Made by a program: the position numbers and the translations under genes. Source: Alphaproteobacteria bacterium (lineage in GTDB: Bacteria > Pseudomonadota > Alphaproteobacteria > Sphingomonadales > Emcibacteraceae). Taken from it: DNA of 64,000 nucleotides. The DNA lies in the NCBI GenBank assembly GCA_020446675.1, contig JAGREE010000013.1, positions 109,304 through 173,303 of the forward strand. Direction: 5' to 3'. Under the pieces are notes generated by a model. The model was not told the origin of the DNA, made no database searches, and worked only from the letters and a program-made list of their open reading frames with translations. How positions within the stretch are numbered: position 1 is the stretch's first letter; each line of letters starts with the position of its first letter. Below, piece by piece: positions 1 through 9,690 of this stretch.

Positions 1-1191
1 GGCGTCTGGCTTTATGACGAAACGGGCAGTAAATATCTGGACTGTTATAATAATGTGGTTTCAGTCGGTCATTGTAACCCGACAGTGGTCAAAGCCCTTT
101 GTGATCAGGCATCGACCTTAAATACCCATACCCGCTATATTCATGAAAATGTGGTGGTACTTGCCGAAAAACTTGCTGCGAAATTTCCGGAAAAACTTGA
201 TACCTGCATTTTTGTCTGTACCGGAACCGAAGCCAATGATCTGGCACTACAGATGGCACGATGTGTAAGCGGCAATAAAGGGGTGATCGTCACCGATGCG
301 GCCTATCACGGCAATTCGACAGTAATTGGGGCAATGGACCAGCGCCGCAAGAATTTTGGCCAGTTTGACTGGCTTGAAACATTTGAGCCGCCAAACACAT
401 ACCGCGGCCCCCATGCGGGTAAGGATGAAGGGGAAATGGCGAGCCTTTACGCCAGCGAAGTGGACAAAGCTATCGCAAAACTAGCGGGCAAGGGAATTTC
501 ACTGGCGGCGGCCATGCTTGATTTATCGTTTGATTCAAACGGCATTCTTATCCCGCCCGGTGATTATGCAAATCTTGTTGCTGATAAGGTCAGAGCCGCC
601 GGCGGTCTTGTTATTTGTGATGAGGTTCAGGCGGGTTACTGCCGCCTTGGTGAATATTGGTGGGGTTTTGAACGATACGGTGTCATGCCGGATATTGTGA
701 CGATCGGAAAACCGATGGGGGCGGGGCATCCGGTCGCAGCCATTGTGACGACGCGTGAAATTGCCCGGAAATTTTCAGAAATTGACCGCTATTTCAATAC
801 TTTTGGTGGTAATCCGGTTTCAGCGGCCGTCGCGGCGGCGGTGATTGATGAAATTGATGATCGGAAATTGCTTGAAAATGCGACGGATGTTGGCACTTAC
901 CTGCAAGCGGGCCTTGAAAAATTAGCCGGAAAATACAGCTTCATCGGCAATATACAGGGGGCAGGGCTGTTCTGGGGGCTTGATCTGGTATCCGACCCGG
1001 TAAGCAAGACACCGATGAGTGATCGTGAGCTTCGCCATATCACCACGCTTCTCAAGGATGAGGGGGTGTTGATGGGCTATACCGGGCGTTATAATAATTG
1101 CCTGAAAATCAGACCGCCTTTGATATTTAGTAAAGAAAACGCCGATCAGGCCCTCTCGGCAATGGATAGGGTTTTCAGAACGTTAGGGTAA
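1..1191 (+). CDS. class III PLP-dependent aminotransferase, 5' end cut by window edge
   Basis: The frame is open from base 1, so the N-terminus lies outside the window and no start can be given; the first in-window residues ([18 protein letters not shown]) already match the fold-type I N-terminal strand of class III aminotransferases. The PLP lysine is in [12 protein letters not shown] (codon at 709-711), and the CDEVQ aspartate that contacts the pyridine nitrogen is present. The GKPMG.GHP version of the lysine motif resembles the AGXT2-like/ethanolamine-phosphate phospho-lyase branch rather than ArgD, but the substrate cannot be told from this alone. It converges on hslO with a 9-base gap and no obvious terminator. 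Family certain, substrate unknown. Confidence 0.9.
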   Translation, partial: GVWLYDETGSKYLDCYNNVVSVGHCNPTVVKALCDQASTLNTHTRYIHENVVVLAEKLAAKFPEKLDTCIFVCTGTEANDLALQMARCVSGNKGVIVTDAAYHGNSTVIGAMDQRRKNFGQFDWLETFEPPNTYRGPHAGKDEGEMASLYASEVDKAIAKLAGKGISLAAAMLDLSFDSNGILIPPGDYANLVADKVRAAGGLVICDEVQAGYCRLGEYWWGFERYGVMPDIVTIGKPMGAGHPVAAIVTTREIARKFSEIDRYFNTFGGNPVSAAVAAAVIDEIDDRKLLENATDVGTYLQAGLEKLAGKYSFIGNIQGAGLFWGLDLVSDPVSKTPMSDRELRHITTLLKDEGVLMGYTGRYNNCLKIRPPLIFSKENADQALSAMDRVFRTLG

Positions 1192-1200
1192 TTAATGCCG

Positions 1201-2115
1201 TTAATGCATAAGTTTGGCAAGTTCGAACTTGTGATCTTTGGTACAGAAATCACAGGTGACGGTTATAATGCCGTCATCGGCAACATCCTGAAGTTCCTGC
1301 ATATCCAGGCTTGAAAGAGCGGTTCTTATTTTTTCTTCCGAACAACGACACCCGGCCGCAACATCTGTATGCTCAAATATGCGAACGCCGCTTTCATGAT
1401 AAAGACGGATCAGCAGATTTTGTAAGGACAGGTTCCGGTCCAGAAGCTCGGATTTCTTAAGACTGCCAAGCAGGATAGCGGCAGTATTCCAGTGATCTTC
1501 TGTTTCCTGCTGATCGCGGCTGTGTTCGCCAACGGCACTTCTGGCAAAATGCTGGATCATGATGGCCCCGGCCTGCCATTTTCCTTCTTCATCTTTTTCG
1601 CAAAATAGCATCACTTTTGTCGGGAGCTGCTCGGAACTTCTGAAATATTCTTCGGCGGCTTGGGTGATGGTTTCCCCTTCCAGCTTGACGATGCCCTGGT
1701 AGCGTTCCATGAATTTTCCCTGATCAATGGTGATGGCAAGATAGCCGCCTTCACCGAACATATCGGTGAGGGTGTCACTGTCGCTCATCACATCATCAAA
1801 AGCGGCATAGCCGCGAATATTTCCGATGCCATTTTCTGTTTCCTTCAGAAAATCGCTGACCATGACACGAAACGGGCCATTGCCTTTCAGCTGCGTGGTC
1901 AGGATACCTTCATATTTCATCAGGGAACCGATCAGTGCCGTGAAGGCAAGGGTTTCGCCCAAAAGTTTGTTGACATGATCGGGATAATTATGCTTGCTTA
2001 GAATGTCATTTACTGATCTGCCAAGTCTGACAACGCGGCCTTTTATGTCCTGATTTTCTATCTGAAAGGGAAGACAGCAGTCTTCAAACAGAGGAAATGC
2101 ATTTTCTTCGCTCAT
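1201..2115 (-). CDS. hslO: Hsp33 redox-regulated chaperonin
   Basis: Cytoplasmic holdase chaperone activated by oxidative unfolding. About 304 residues, the usual length. The C-terminal zinc switch is intact, with Cys in GCRCSEE followed about 30 residues later by CDFCTKDH (CxC plus CxxC). I place the start at the ATG at 2113-2115 (MSEENAFP) because it overlaps the argF stop as TCAT/ATGA; an in-frame start 21 bases further upstream would add seven unconserved residues. It is the last gene of argD-argF-hslO, all joined by 4-base overlaps. That arrangement is common in alphaproteobacteria and suggests one transcript. Confidence 0.95.
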   Translation of the reverse strand: MSEENAFPLFEDCCLPFQIENQDIKGRVVRLGRSVNDILSKHNYPDHVNKLLGETLAFTALIGSLMKYEGILTTQLKGNGPFRVMVSDFLKETENGIGNIRGYAAFDDVMSDSDTLTDMFGEGGYLAITIDQGKFMERYQGIVKLEGETITQAAEEYFRSSEQLPTKVMLFCEKDEEGKWQAGAIMIQHFARSAVGEHSRDQQETEDHWNTAAILLGSLKKSELLDRNLSLQNLLIRLYHESGVRIFEHTDVAAGCRCSEEKIRTALSSLDMQELQDVADDGIITVTCDFCTKDHKFELAKLMH

Positions 2116-3068
2116 AAGGATTTTCCAAAGCACCACATCAGGATTGCTTTTTGAATATGCAGTCGGTTTTCCGCCTCGTCCCAGATTACGGATTGTGGCC
2201 CGTCAATAACATCGGCGGTTACCTCCTCATCACGGTGGGCAGGGAGACAATGCATAAAAATGGCCGATTTCTTCGCTGTCGCCATCAATTCTGCGTTTAC
2301 CTGATAAGGGGCAAGATCGCGCAGCCTTTCTTCCGCATTATCATCGCCCATGGAGATGAATGTATCGGTAATGACGCAGTCAGCATTTTTAACCGCTTCT
2401 TTTGGGTTTTCAGTCAGGGTGATTTTGCCGCCATTATTTTTGGCCCAGCCCATGACCTGTTCAAGTGGGGAATAATCTTTCGGGCAGGCAAGGGCCAGTT
2501 CACAGTCTAACATCACTGCCGCATGGATCCATGAGACGGCAACATTATTGCCATCCCCCGACCAGGCTATTTTTTTGCCCTCAATCGGTCCGGCATGTTC
2601 CTCAAAGGTGAGAACATCCGCCATAATCTGGCAGGGATGGGAAAAATTGGTCAGAGCGTTGATGATCGGCACACGGGATGTTTCCGCCATTTCGAGCAGG
2701 GCTTCATGGCTGTTGGCCCGCAGCATTATGGCATCCACAAAGCCGGAGAGAACTTTAGCAGTGTCAGAAATGCTTTCACCGCGGCCCAGCTGCATATCAT
2801 TGCCCTGAAGGACCACGGCTTTACCGCCAAGCTGATGCATGGCCATTTCAAATGAAACGCGGGTGCGGGTGCTCGGTTTTTCAAAAATCATTGCCAAAGC
2901 CTGGCCCTTAAGTGGGGCGTCCTGGTGAACAAAGCCGTTGGTGCCCTGTTTTTTCGCTTCCGCTTTCAGTTTTTTGGCAATTTCAATGATTTCACGGCAG
3001 TCGCTTTTGGAAAGCGAGGAAATATCAATAAAATGCCGATGGTTTTTTTTTAAATTATAGTCTGTCAT
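2112..3068 (-). CDS. argF: ornithine carbamoyltransferase
   Basis: Converts carbamoyl phosphate and ornithine to citrulline in arginine biosynthesis. At 318 residues it has the family's usual length. The carbamoyl-phosphate-binding motif STRTR lies in FEKPSTRTRVSF near residue 65, HPCQ is near residue 145, and the ornithine-site motif HCLPAHR is near residue 275. It overlaps argD by 4 bases upstream and hslO by 4 bases downstream, so translation is probably coupled. Nothing is missing or unusual. Confidence 0.97.
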   Translation of the reverse strand: MTDYNLKKNHRHFIDISSLSKSDCREIIEIAKKLKAEAKKQGTNGFVHQDAPLKGQALAMIFEKPSTRTRVSFEMAMHQLGGKAVVLQGNDMQLGRGESISDTAKVLSGFVDAIMLRANSHEALLEMAETSRVPIINALTNFSHPCQIMADVLTFEEHAGPIEGKKIAWSGDGNNVAVSWIHAAVMLDCELALACPKDYSPLEQVMGWAKNNGGKITLTENPKEAVKNADCVITDTFISMGDDNAEERLRDLAPYQVNAELMATAKKSAIFMHCLPAHRDEEVTADVIDGPQSVIWDEAENRLHIQKAILMWCFGKSL

Positions 3069-4303
3069 TTTTTATCGCCAGGGTTATTCAATTTCTTTAA
3101 AAGCTGCGCGCAGGTTTTATCGAGTAGAATGATAGCATTATCAATATCTTCTGCTTTGATATTAAGGGGGGGTAAAATCCTGACTGTATTCTCCCCGCCA
3201 CCAACCAGAAGCAATTTGTTCTTAAATGCCTGGACGACAAAATCCCTTGGTTCAATATGTAATTTTAAACCCATCATCAGGCCAAACCCTCTGACCATTT
3301 CTATTATTTCTGGGTATTTTTTCTTCAGCTTCATTAACTCAATACGCAACTTATCTGACATTTTTATGACATTCTCGAGAATATTTTCTTCCGCCAGTAC
3401 ATCCAGAACCGCATTCCCCATCGCCATCGCCATAGGATTACCACCGTATGTCGAGCCATGCGTGCCGACAGTCATATACTGTGCGACTTTTTCAGTGGCA
3501 AGACAGGCCCCCAATGGAAAGCCGCCGCCAATGCCTTTGGCAATTGGCATAATATCAGGGGTAACACCCGCATGTTCATGACAGAAAAGTTTTCCTGTCC
3601 GACCGACACCACATTGAATTTCATCATAAATAAGCAAAATGCCGTGTTTATCGGCCAGTTCACGGAGTATTTGCAGATTCTCGGTTGAAACCGGACGGAT
3701 ACCGCCTTCGCCCTGAATAGGCTCAATCATAATTGCTGCCGTTTCATCAGTAATATGATCTTCAACCTTTTTCATGTTGCGGTAAAATTTAATGACATCA
3801 AAGCCATCTACCTTTGGACCGAAGCCTTTGGTCAGTTTTTCTGAACCTCCTGCGGCAATTGTTGCCAGGGTGCGGCCATGAAAACTGCCCTCGAATGAAA
3901 TGATCCGGTAACGTTCTGGGTGACCGGTTGCGTTATGGTAGCGTCTTGCCATTTTAATGGCACATTCCACTGCTTCTGCGCCGGAATTTGTAAAAAACAT
4001 ACTGTCGGCAAAGGTCAGGTTACTCAGCCTTTTGGCCAGTTTTTCCTGTCCTGGTATTTCATAAATGTTTGATGTATGCCAAAGCTTCCCGGCCTGATCC
4101 GATAATGCTTTTACAAGTTTAGGATGACAATGACCCAAACAGTTAACGGCAATGCCACTGCCGAAATCAAGATATTCATTATCGTTTTTATCATAAAGGC
4201 GGGACCCTGAGCCACGGACGAAACCAACATCCATACGGGCATATGTTGGCAATATTGGCGATATAATGCTCTGATCCTGGTTGTTATCCTGACTGTTTTT
4301 CAT
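3065..4303 (-). CDS. argD: acetylornithine aminotransferase
   Basis: Class III PLP aminotransferase of 412 residues making N2-acetylornithine in arginine synthesis; it may also act on succinyldiaminopimelate as other ArgD proteins do. The phosphate-binding motif NSGAEAVE is near residue 105, SFHGRT near 145, IYDEIQCGVGRTG near 235, the PLP lysine in IAKGIGGGFPLGA near 260, and GSTYGGNP near 290. First gene of the argD-argF-hslO unit, overlapping argF by 4 bases. The N-terminal 20 residues are polar and poorly conserved, so the exact start is slightly uncertain. Confidence 0.95.
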   Translation of the reverse strand: MKNSQDNNQDQSIISPILPTYARMDVGFVRGSGSRLYDKNDNEYLDFGSGIAVNCLGHCHPKLVKALSDQAGKLWHTSNIYEIPGQEKLAKRLSNLTFADSMFFTNSGAEAVECAIKMARRYHNATGHPERYRIISFEGSFHGRTLATIAAGGSEKLTKGFGPKVDGFDVIKFYRNMKKVEDHITDETAAIMIEPIQGEGGIRPVSTENLQILRELADKHGILLIYDEIQCGVGRTGKLFCHEHAGVTPDIMPIAKGIGGGFPLGACLATEKVAQYMTVGTHGSTYGGNPMAMAMGNAVLDVLAEENILENVIKMSDKLRIELMKLKKKYPEIIEMVRGFGLMMGLKLHIEPRDFVVQAFKNKLLLVGGGENTVRILPPLNIKAEDIDNAIILLDKTCAQLLKKLNNPGDKK

Positions 4304-4385
4304 CCTAAACCCTCCAGTTCATCGGGAAAAACGCGAATATTGTCCTTAACGGACAAAGTTTCAAGTAAAAAAATACTTATCCGAG

Positions 4386-5201
4386 CTATGCTCTCAGTTT
4401 ATAGCCGCTTTTAAACATTCTGTATGTGATAAACCAGAGTATGATATTCAGCACCAGAATATAAATGACACCGATCATTGGGTTTGCTTCAGCCTGTCCG
4501 GTAAAACCGTATCTGAATCCGTCAATCAGATAAAAGAACGGATTGAGCTGGCTGATGGAAAACCATACGCCACTCAGCCGTTCAATGGAATAAAAAGTAC
4601 CTGATAAAAATGATAATGGCATAATAACGAAATTATTTATTGCGGATGTCTGGTCAAAGCGTTGCCCCCAAATACCCGTCATGGTACCCAGCAGCGACAA
4701 CATCATTGCGCCGGAAATACTGAAATAAAGAATAGCCCATATATGAATAAATGAAATGTCGGCCATAAAAAACATGGCCATCATAACAAAAAGCCCAACC
4801 ATCAACCCGCGTGTAATACCCCCCAGGGCATAACCGAGTGAAATTTCCTTTGCACCAATTGGCGCCAGTAGAATGTCGACAATATTACCCTGCATTTTTG
4901 AGCCGATGATAGAAGAAGATGTATTGGCAAAGCTGTTTTGCAATATGGACATAATGATAAGCCCAGGAGCGAGGAATGTGGCATAGGGGATTTCACCGAT
5001 ATATCGGCCGCTTCCGCCAAGGGCCAGCGTAAAAATCATCATGAACATAAGCGTGGTCACCACCGGGGCGCCAACAGTCTGGCCGAATACCTTGCAATAG
5101 CGTCTTACTTCTTTCTCATAAAGAGTTTGAAATCCGGACCAGTTAAACGATCCCAACCGCTTGGTTCCAAATTCGTTTATAGGATTATCGGAGGTTGCCA
5201 T
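4386..5201 (-). CDS. ABC-2 type transporter permease
   Basis: Membrane subunit of an ABC-2 exporter, 271 residues with about six hydrophobic segments, in the size class of YadH-like permeases. After a cytoplasmic N-terminus (LYEKEVRRYCKVF, a typical pre-TM amphipathic stretch) come TM segments from residue 45 on. The region LSFLSGTFYSIERL followed by LNPFFYLIDGFRYGF is the family's characteristic loop. The ATP-binding partner is not adjacent in this window, so the subunit is an orphan here and the substrate is unknown. The intergenic space to argD holds a weak hairpin (4340-4356) that may end this transcript. Confidence 0.88.
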   Translation of the reverse strand: MATSDNPINEFGTKRLGSFNWSGFQTLYEKEVRRYCKVFGQTVGAPVVTTLMFMMIFTLALGGSGRYIGEIPYATFLAPGLIIMSILQNSFANTSSSIIGSKMQGNIVDILLAPIGAKEISLGYALGGITRGLMVGLFVMMAMFFMADISFIHIWAILYFSISGAMMLSLLGTMTGIWGQRFDQTSAINNFVIMPLSFLSGTFYSIERLSGVWFSISQLNPFFYLIDGFRYGFTGQAEANPMIGVIYILVLNIILWFITYRMFKSGYKLRA

Positions 5202-5376
5202 TTTGGTTCCTTGTGATTAAAATTGACTGAACTCCTTATAAGATAAAATGGTGGGGAAGCGCAATCTCAACTTGACGTTTTGGCCTGAGAAGATTAAATA
5301 GCCATGGAATTTACATGGTATTCATTGACAATTATGATATATATACCACTTTGATAGAAACTATTAAGGACTAAAG

Positions 5377-5838
5377 ATGGCTTGGACAGATGATCGCGTT
5401 GAAAAACTCCGTGAACTTTGGGACAAAGGGTTAAGCGCGAGCCAAATAGCCAAGGAACTTGCTGAAGGTGTCACAAGAAATGCAGTGATCGGAAAAGCAC
5501 ACCGTATGGGTCTGGCCTCTCGTCCATCACCGGTTAAAGCAGACCCTGCCAAGCGTGCCGCTGCAACAGCCAAGAAAAAAGCAGCCCCGACCAACAAGAA
5601 GGAAAAAGTAAAATCAACTCCTTCTTCAGGAAAAGTCACTATTCTTGATCTTACTGAAAGCATGTGTAAATGGCCGATTGGTCATCCGGGCGAGCCGAAT
5701 TTTCATTTCTGCGGAAAGCCATCACAACCAACTTTCCCTTATTGTGCAACACATTGTGTTGAAGCTTATCAAGTGCAGCAACCCCGTCGGTCCCGCCGTA
5801 ATACCCGTCGACGGATTATGGCGACCCCTGTAAAATAA
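5377..5838 (+). CDS. gcrA: GcrA cell cycle regulator
   Basis: GcrA is a sigma70-interacting regulator almost confined to Alphaproteobacteria; in Caulobacter it acts with CcrM methylation at GANTC sites. This 153-residue copy opens with the hallmark MAWTDDRVEKLRELW helix-turn-helix domain, with GVTRNAVIGKAHRMGL as the recognition part (residues 1-45). A basic Ala/Lys/Pro linker covers about 50-85. The C-terminal sigma-binding region is CKWPIGHPG...FCG...YCATHC, with Cys/His residues spaced for zinc. The ATG has an AAGGA ribosome site eight bases upstream. Its methyltransferase partner is not in the window. Confidence 0.96.
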   Translation: MAWTDDRVEKLRELWDKGLSASQIAKELAEGVTRNAVIGKAHRMGLASRPSPVKADPAKRAAATAKKKAAPTNKKEKVKSTPSSGKVTILDLTESMCKWPIGHPGEPNFHFCGKPSQPTFPYCATHCVEAYQVQQPRRSRRNTRRRIMATPVK

Positions 5839-5934
5839 AAGCTTTTTCTTACTTTTATAATAATTTGCATCCGGCTGTTTTTCATATTAAGCTCGCAGGC
5901 AATAATTATTAGGGAAAGAGAAAAGGAAATCCTC

Positions 5935-7740
5935 ATGAGTAATGGCATTAAATATTTGCTCGGCGCCATCGTCGGCGGTGCATTGGTCTTTATGTATCCA
6001 ATGCTGCAAAATGATGGAGGCGGTCAGCAGGCAGTCGTAAAAACGGCAGAAATCAGTTATCCAAGAGTTCCGGATTCTGACTATAAACTTCCGTCCTTTA
6101 GTTCAAGAGACGGATTTGTTCCCGTTGTTGGCCGGCATGGAATGGTCAGTGCACGTGAATCCATTGCGACAGAAATCGGCGCTGATATTTTAAGAAAAGG
6201 CGGTAACGCGATTGATGCGGCGGCAGCCGTCGGATTTGCAATGGCTGTTACATATCCACAGGCCGGAAATATCGGCGGTGGGGGATTTATGGTGGTCCAC
6301 CTAGCCAAGGAAAATAAGGATATTGCGATTGATTACCGTGAAATGTCCGCAGGTGCGGCAAGGCATGATCTTTATGTCGAAGACGGTAAAGTCAATCAGA
6401 CACTTGCAAAATACAGCCGAAAATCTTCTGGTGTTCCTGGCACTGTTGCCGGGCTGGCACTGGCGGTTCAAAAATACGGCACCATGAGCCTGGCTGATGT
6501 TATTGCACCGGCTTACAAATTGGCCCACGAAGGCTTTCCTGTTTATACCCAGCTTGAAGTTTCACTGGCAAGAAGCAAGGAGCGTCTTGGTGCTGATCCG
6601 GCTGCTTCAAAAGTATTCTATAAAGCTGACGGCAGTAATTACCGCACAGGAGAAATATTAAAACAGGAAGACCTTGCCGTTTCATTGAAAGCCATTATGG
6701 ATGAAGGGACAAGTGCCTTTTATACAGGATCAATTGCTGAAAAAATTGCCGCTGATATGGCCGCAAATGATGGCATTATCACAATGGAGGATATGGCAGC
6801 CTATAAGGTTTATGAGCGTGAACCTGTCAGAGGTACCTATAAAGGCTATGATATTGTGACAATGCCACCTCCGTCATCCGGTGGTGTTCATATGATTGAA
6901 ATGATGAACATGCTTGAAAATGATGACCTTAAGGCAAAAGGTCATAATAGCGCGGCTGTGCTTCATCTTTATATTGAAGCAATGAGACAGGCTTATGCTG
7001 ACCGCAGCCTTTATGCAGGTGACCCGGCATTTTTTGATATTCCTGTTGCAGCCTTGATCGACAAAAAATATGCCGCTGAAATGCGCGCGCGTATTCCAAT
7101 GGATCGTGCCCGTGACAGTTCAGAAGTGGCCCCGACCAAGGACCTTCCATACGAAAGCCCGCAAACCACACATTATTCAGTAATGGATAGTGAGGGCAAT
7201 GCTGTCAGTAATACCTACACTCTGAATTTTGGTTTCGGAAACGGGATTATGGCAACAGGAACGGGTATATTGCTTAATAACGAGCTGGATGACTTTGATG
7301 CGCTTCCATATGAACCAGATGAAAATGGTAATATCAGCGGTAAGGCTAACGCACAGGAGCCTCATAAACGTCCCCGTTCTTCCATGACACCAACTATTGT
7401 ATTGAAAGATGGCGTCCCCTTCCTGATCACAGGAAGCCCAGGCGGTGGCACAATTATCAATACCGTTTTCCAGACAGTAATGAACGTGCTTGAATTTGAT
7501 ATGAATGTGGCTGCAGCTTCCAGCAAAGCCAGGATCAATCATCAATGGATGCCTGATATGACGACAATTGAAAGTGGTGTCAGTCAGGATACACTCGATA
7601 TTCTCAAAGCCATGGGTCATAAATTCAATGCAGGTGAAAGAACATTGGGCAGTACCAATTCCATCATATATGAGGATGGCTATTATTATGGTGCCGCTGA
7701 CCCGAGAAGCATGGATGCCCTGACTATCGGCATCAACTGA
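5935..7740 (+). CDS. ggt: gamma-glutamyltransferase, membrane-anchored copy
   Basis: Ntn-hydrolase that cleaves glutathione and other gamma-glutamyl compounds in the periplasm. The 601-residue precursor should self-cleave before Thr411 in QTTHYSVMD, the nucleophile at the start of the small subunit. The oxyanion motif GSPGGGTIINTV and the substrate-binding RPRSSMTPTI segment are both present. The N-terminus (KYLLGAIVGGALVFMYPML) is a single hydrophobic helix without a clear signal-peptidase site, so this copy may stay anchored. A strong ribosome site (AAAAGGAAA) precedes the ATG. It is followed by a terminator and then by a second, very similar ggt gene, evidently a tandem duplication. Confidence 0.95.
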   Translation: MSNGIKYLLGAIVGGALVFMYPMLQNDGGGQQAVVKTAEISYPRVPDSDYKLPSFSSRDGFVPVVGRHGMVSARESIATEIGADILRKGGNAIDAAAAVGFAMAVTYPQAGNIGGGGFMVVHLAKENKDIAIDYREMSAGAARHDLYVEDGKVNQTLAKYSRKSSGVPGTVAGLALAVQKYGTMSLADVIAPAYKLAHEGFPVYTQLEVSLARSKERLGADPAASKVFYKADGSNYRTGEILKQEDLAVSLKAIMDEGTSAFYTGSIAEKIAADMAANDGIITMEDMAAYKVYEREPVRGTYKGYDIVTMPPPSSGGVHMIEMMNMLENDDLKAKGHNSAAVLHLYIEAMRQAYADRSLYAGDPAFFDIPVAALIDKKYAAEMRARIPMDRARDSSEVAPTKDLPYESPQTTHYSVMDSEGNAVSNTYTLNFGFGNGIMATGTGILLNNELDDFDALPYEPDENGNISGKANAQEPHKRPRSSMTPTIVLKDGVPFLITGSPGGGTIINTVFQTVMNVLEFDMNVAAASSKARINHQWMPDMTTIESGVSQDTLDILKAMGHKFNAGERTLGSTNSIIYEDGYYYGAADPRSMDALTIGIN

Positions 7741-7762
7741 CATTCTATAAAATAATCCAATT

Positions 7763-7791
7763 AGGCGGGCTTATTTAAGTCCGCCTTTTTT
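7763..7791 (+). terminator. rho-independent terminator after first ggt
   Basis: AGGCGG pairs with CCGCCT, the stem extending inward through a G-U pair and CTTA/TAAG, followed by a run of T. It lies 22 bases after the first ggt stop codon. Confidence 0.85.
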
Positions 7792-7915
7792 ATGGTTGTA
7801 GTAGAGGGGCATTATTGAGTAGTCTTTCATTAAATAGAAAGAGTCGTTCCCGAATAAACTATATAAAATAAGCAGACTTTAAGTATTTTTTAGAGTTATT
7901 TAGAGAGAGAAAAAG

Positions 7916-9643
7916 ATGAAATTTAAGTTTTTAATACTGGTGTTGAGTTTCGTAAGTTTTTGCGTTCCCTCCACTTTTGCGCAGGAGCAAACCCCGCGAA
8001 TAGACACTAAGGACCGATTTGTTCCGGTCATCGGACGAAACGGTATGGTCACATCCCGTGAAAAAATGGCGACACAAATTGGTGTGGACATTTTGAAAAA
8101 AGGCGGCAATGCCGTTGATGCCGCAGTGGCTGTTGGCTTTGCGCTTGCGGTTACTTACCCGCAGGCCGGTAATATCGGTGGCGGTGGTTTTATGGTCATT
8201 CAGCTTGCCAAGGAAAATAAGTCAATTGCGATTGATTACCGCGAGATGGCACCGGGTGGGGCCCACCGTGATATGTATCTGAATGCAGACGGCAGTGTTG
8301 ATGAAGACCGTTCAAAATATACTGCTAAAGCATCCGGTGTGCCGGGCACGGTTGCCGGTTTGGTTCATGCTCTTAAAAATTATGGGACCATGTCCCTTAA
8401 GGAAGTGATGCAACCAGCTTATAATCTCGCCAAAAACGGCTTTCCGGTTTACAATTATCTGGAAAGTTCACTGAACAACCGTAAAGAGCGCCTGAGCCAG
8501 AATGAGGCGGCGGCAAAAATATTCTATAAAGCCGATGGCTCATCATATAAATATGGTGAAATCCTTAAGCAGGATGATCTGGCATGGACCTTGAAACAGA
8601 TTATGAATGGGGGCAGGGACGCCTTTTATAAAGGGGAAATTGCGAAGCGTATTGTTGCTGATCAGAAAGACCATGATGGTCTGATTAATATGGATGATAT
8701 GGCCGCTTATAAAGTGGTAGAGCGCCAGCCAATTATCGGTACATATAAAGGATATAAGATTGTGACAATGCCACCTCCATCTTCCGGTGGCGTTCATCTG
8801 GTACAGCTGATGAATATGCTTGAAAATGATGACCTTACTGCAATGGGACACAATAGTGCGGCATTGTTGCATCTTTATATTGAATCAATGCGTCAGGTTT
8901 ATGCTGATCGCAGTAAATATCTTGGTGATCCTGATTTTACCGATGTGCCGGTTGCGGAACTTACCAGCAAAAAATATGCCCAGCTAATCCGTTCGCAAAT
9001 TCCAATGGATAGGGCCCGCCGCTCTTCTGATATTGCACCGGCACTAAGCCTGCTTAGTGAAAGCCCGGATACCACGCATTTCTCGGTAATGGATAAGGAC
9101 GGCAATGCGGTCAGTAATACATATACTCTGAACTTCAGCTACGGGAATCACACTGTGGCAGCAGGTACTGGAATTGTGATGAATAACGAGATGGACGATT
9201 TCTCTGCCAAGCCGGGAACACCGAATGGATACGGACTGATTGGTGGCGAAGCAAACTCTGTTCAGCCTCGTAAACGCCCACTTTCATCAATGACACCGAC
9301 TATTGTTCTGAAAGACGATAAACCGTATTTTGTTACCGGAAGCCCTGGTGGAAGTACAATCATCACTGTTGTGTTCCAATCTGTAATGAATGCTCTGGAG
9401 TTTAATATGAACGCCCTGCAATCTCTGGCAGTGCCACGTATTCACCATCAATGGCTACCAGATGTGGTCATGATGGAAGACGGTATTAGTAAGGATACAA
9501 AAGATATCCTTGCCAACATGGGGCATATTATTGCGCCAATGCAGATTACGATTGGTTCTCTTTCATCCATTATGTACCGGGATGGTATTTTCTACGGTGC
9601 GGCTGATACGCGCAGTATGGATGCTGCTGCCATCGGCTACTAA
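7916..9643 (+). CDS. ggt: gamma-glutamyltransferase, secreted copy
   Basis: Second of two tandem gamma-glutamyltransferases, 575 residues. It begins with a normal cleavable signal peptide (hydrophobic core LILVLSFVSFCV, likely cut after STFA), so the mature enzyme should be free in the periplasm, unlike the anchored first copy. The autoprocessing nucleophile is Thr386 in DTTHFSVMD, and GSPGGSTIITVV forms the oxyanion region. The two paralogs align over nearly the whole length, including long identical blocks such as VTYPQAGNIGGGGFMV. Both active sites look complete, so the duplication has not yet produced a visibly dead copy. A shared bidirectional terminator separates it from the convergent LytTR gene. 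Confidence 0.95.
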   Translation: MKFKFLILVLSFVSFCVPSTFAQEQTPRIDTKDRFVPVIGRNGMVTSREKMATQIGVDILKKGGNAVDAAVAVGFALAVTYPQAGNIGGGGFMVIQLAKENKSIAIDYREMAPGGAHRDMYLNADGSVDEDRSKYTAKASGVPGTVAGLVHALKNYGTMSLKEVMQPAYNLAKNGFPVYNYLESSLNNRKERLSQNEAAAKIFYKADGSSYKYGEILKQDDLAWTLKQIMNGGRDAFYKGEIAKRIVADQKDHDGLINMDDMAAYKVVERQPIIGTYKGYKIVTMPPPSSGGVHLVQLMNMLENDDLTAMGHNSAALLHLYIESMRQVYADRSKYLGDPDFTDVPVAELTSKKYAQLIRSQIPMDRARRSSDIAPALSLLSESPDTTHFSVMDKDGNAVSNTYTLNFSYGNHTVAAGTGIVMNNEMDDFSAKPGTPNGYGLIGGEANSVQPRKRPLSSMTPTIVLKDDKPYFVTGSPGGSTIITVVFQSVMNALEFNMNALQSLAVPRIHHQWLPDVVMMEDGISKDTKDILANMGHIIAPMQITIGSLSSIMYRDGIFYGAADTRSMDAAAIGY

Positions 9644-9661
9644 CTCAATTAATATAATGAT

Positions 9662-9690
9662 AAAGGCGGATCCTATGGTCCGCCTTTTTT
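9662..9690. terminator. bidirectional terminator between ggt and LytTR gene
   Basis: Perfect 9-bp stem AAAGGCGGA / TCCGCCTTT with an 8-base loop. T-runs occur on both strands, so it can serve the plus-strand ggt and the minus-strand regulator gene, whose stop codon overlaps its edge. Confidence 0.88.

Noticed and set aside
4340-4356. Terminator after the ABC-2 permease
   Set aside because: Only a 6-bp stem, and the T run on the minus strand is several bases away; too weak to list as a feature.
7177-7743. 188-codon minus-strand ORF opposite the first ggt
   Set aside because: Antisense shadow of a conserved enzyme gene; no ribosome site or family resemblance.
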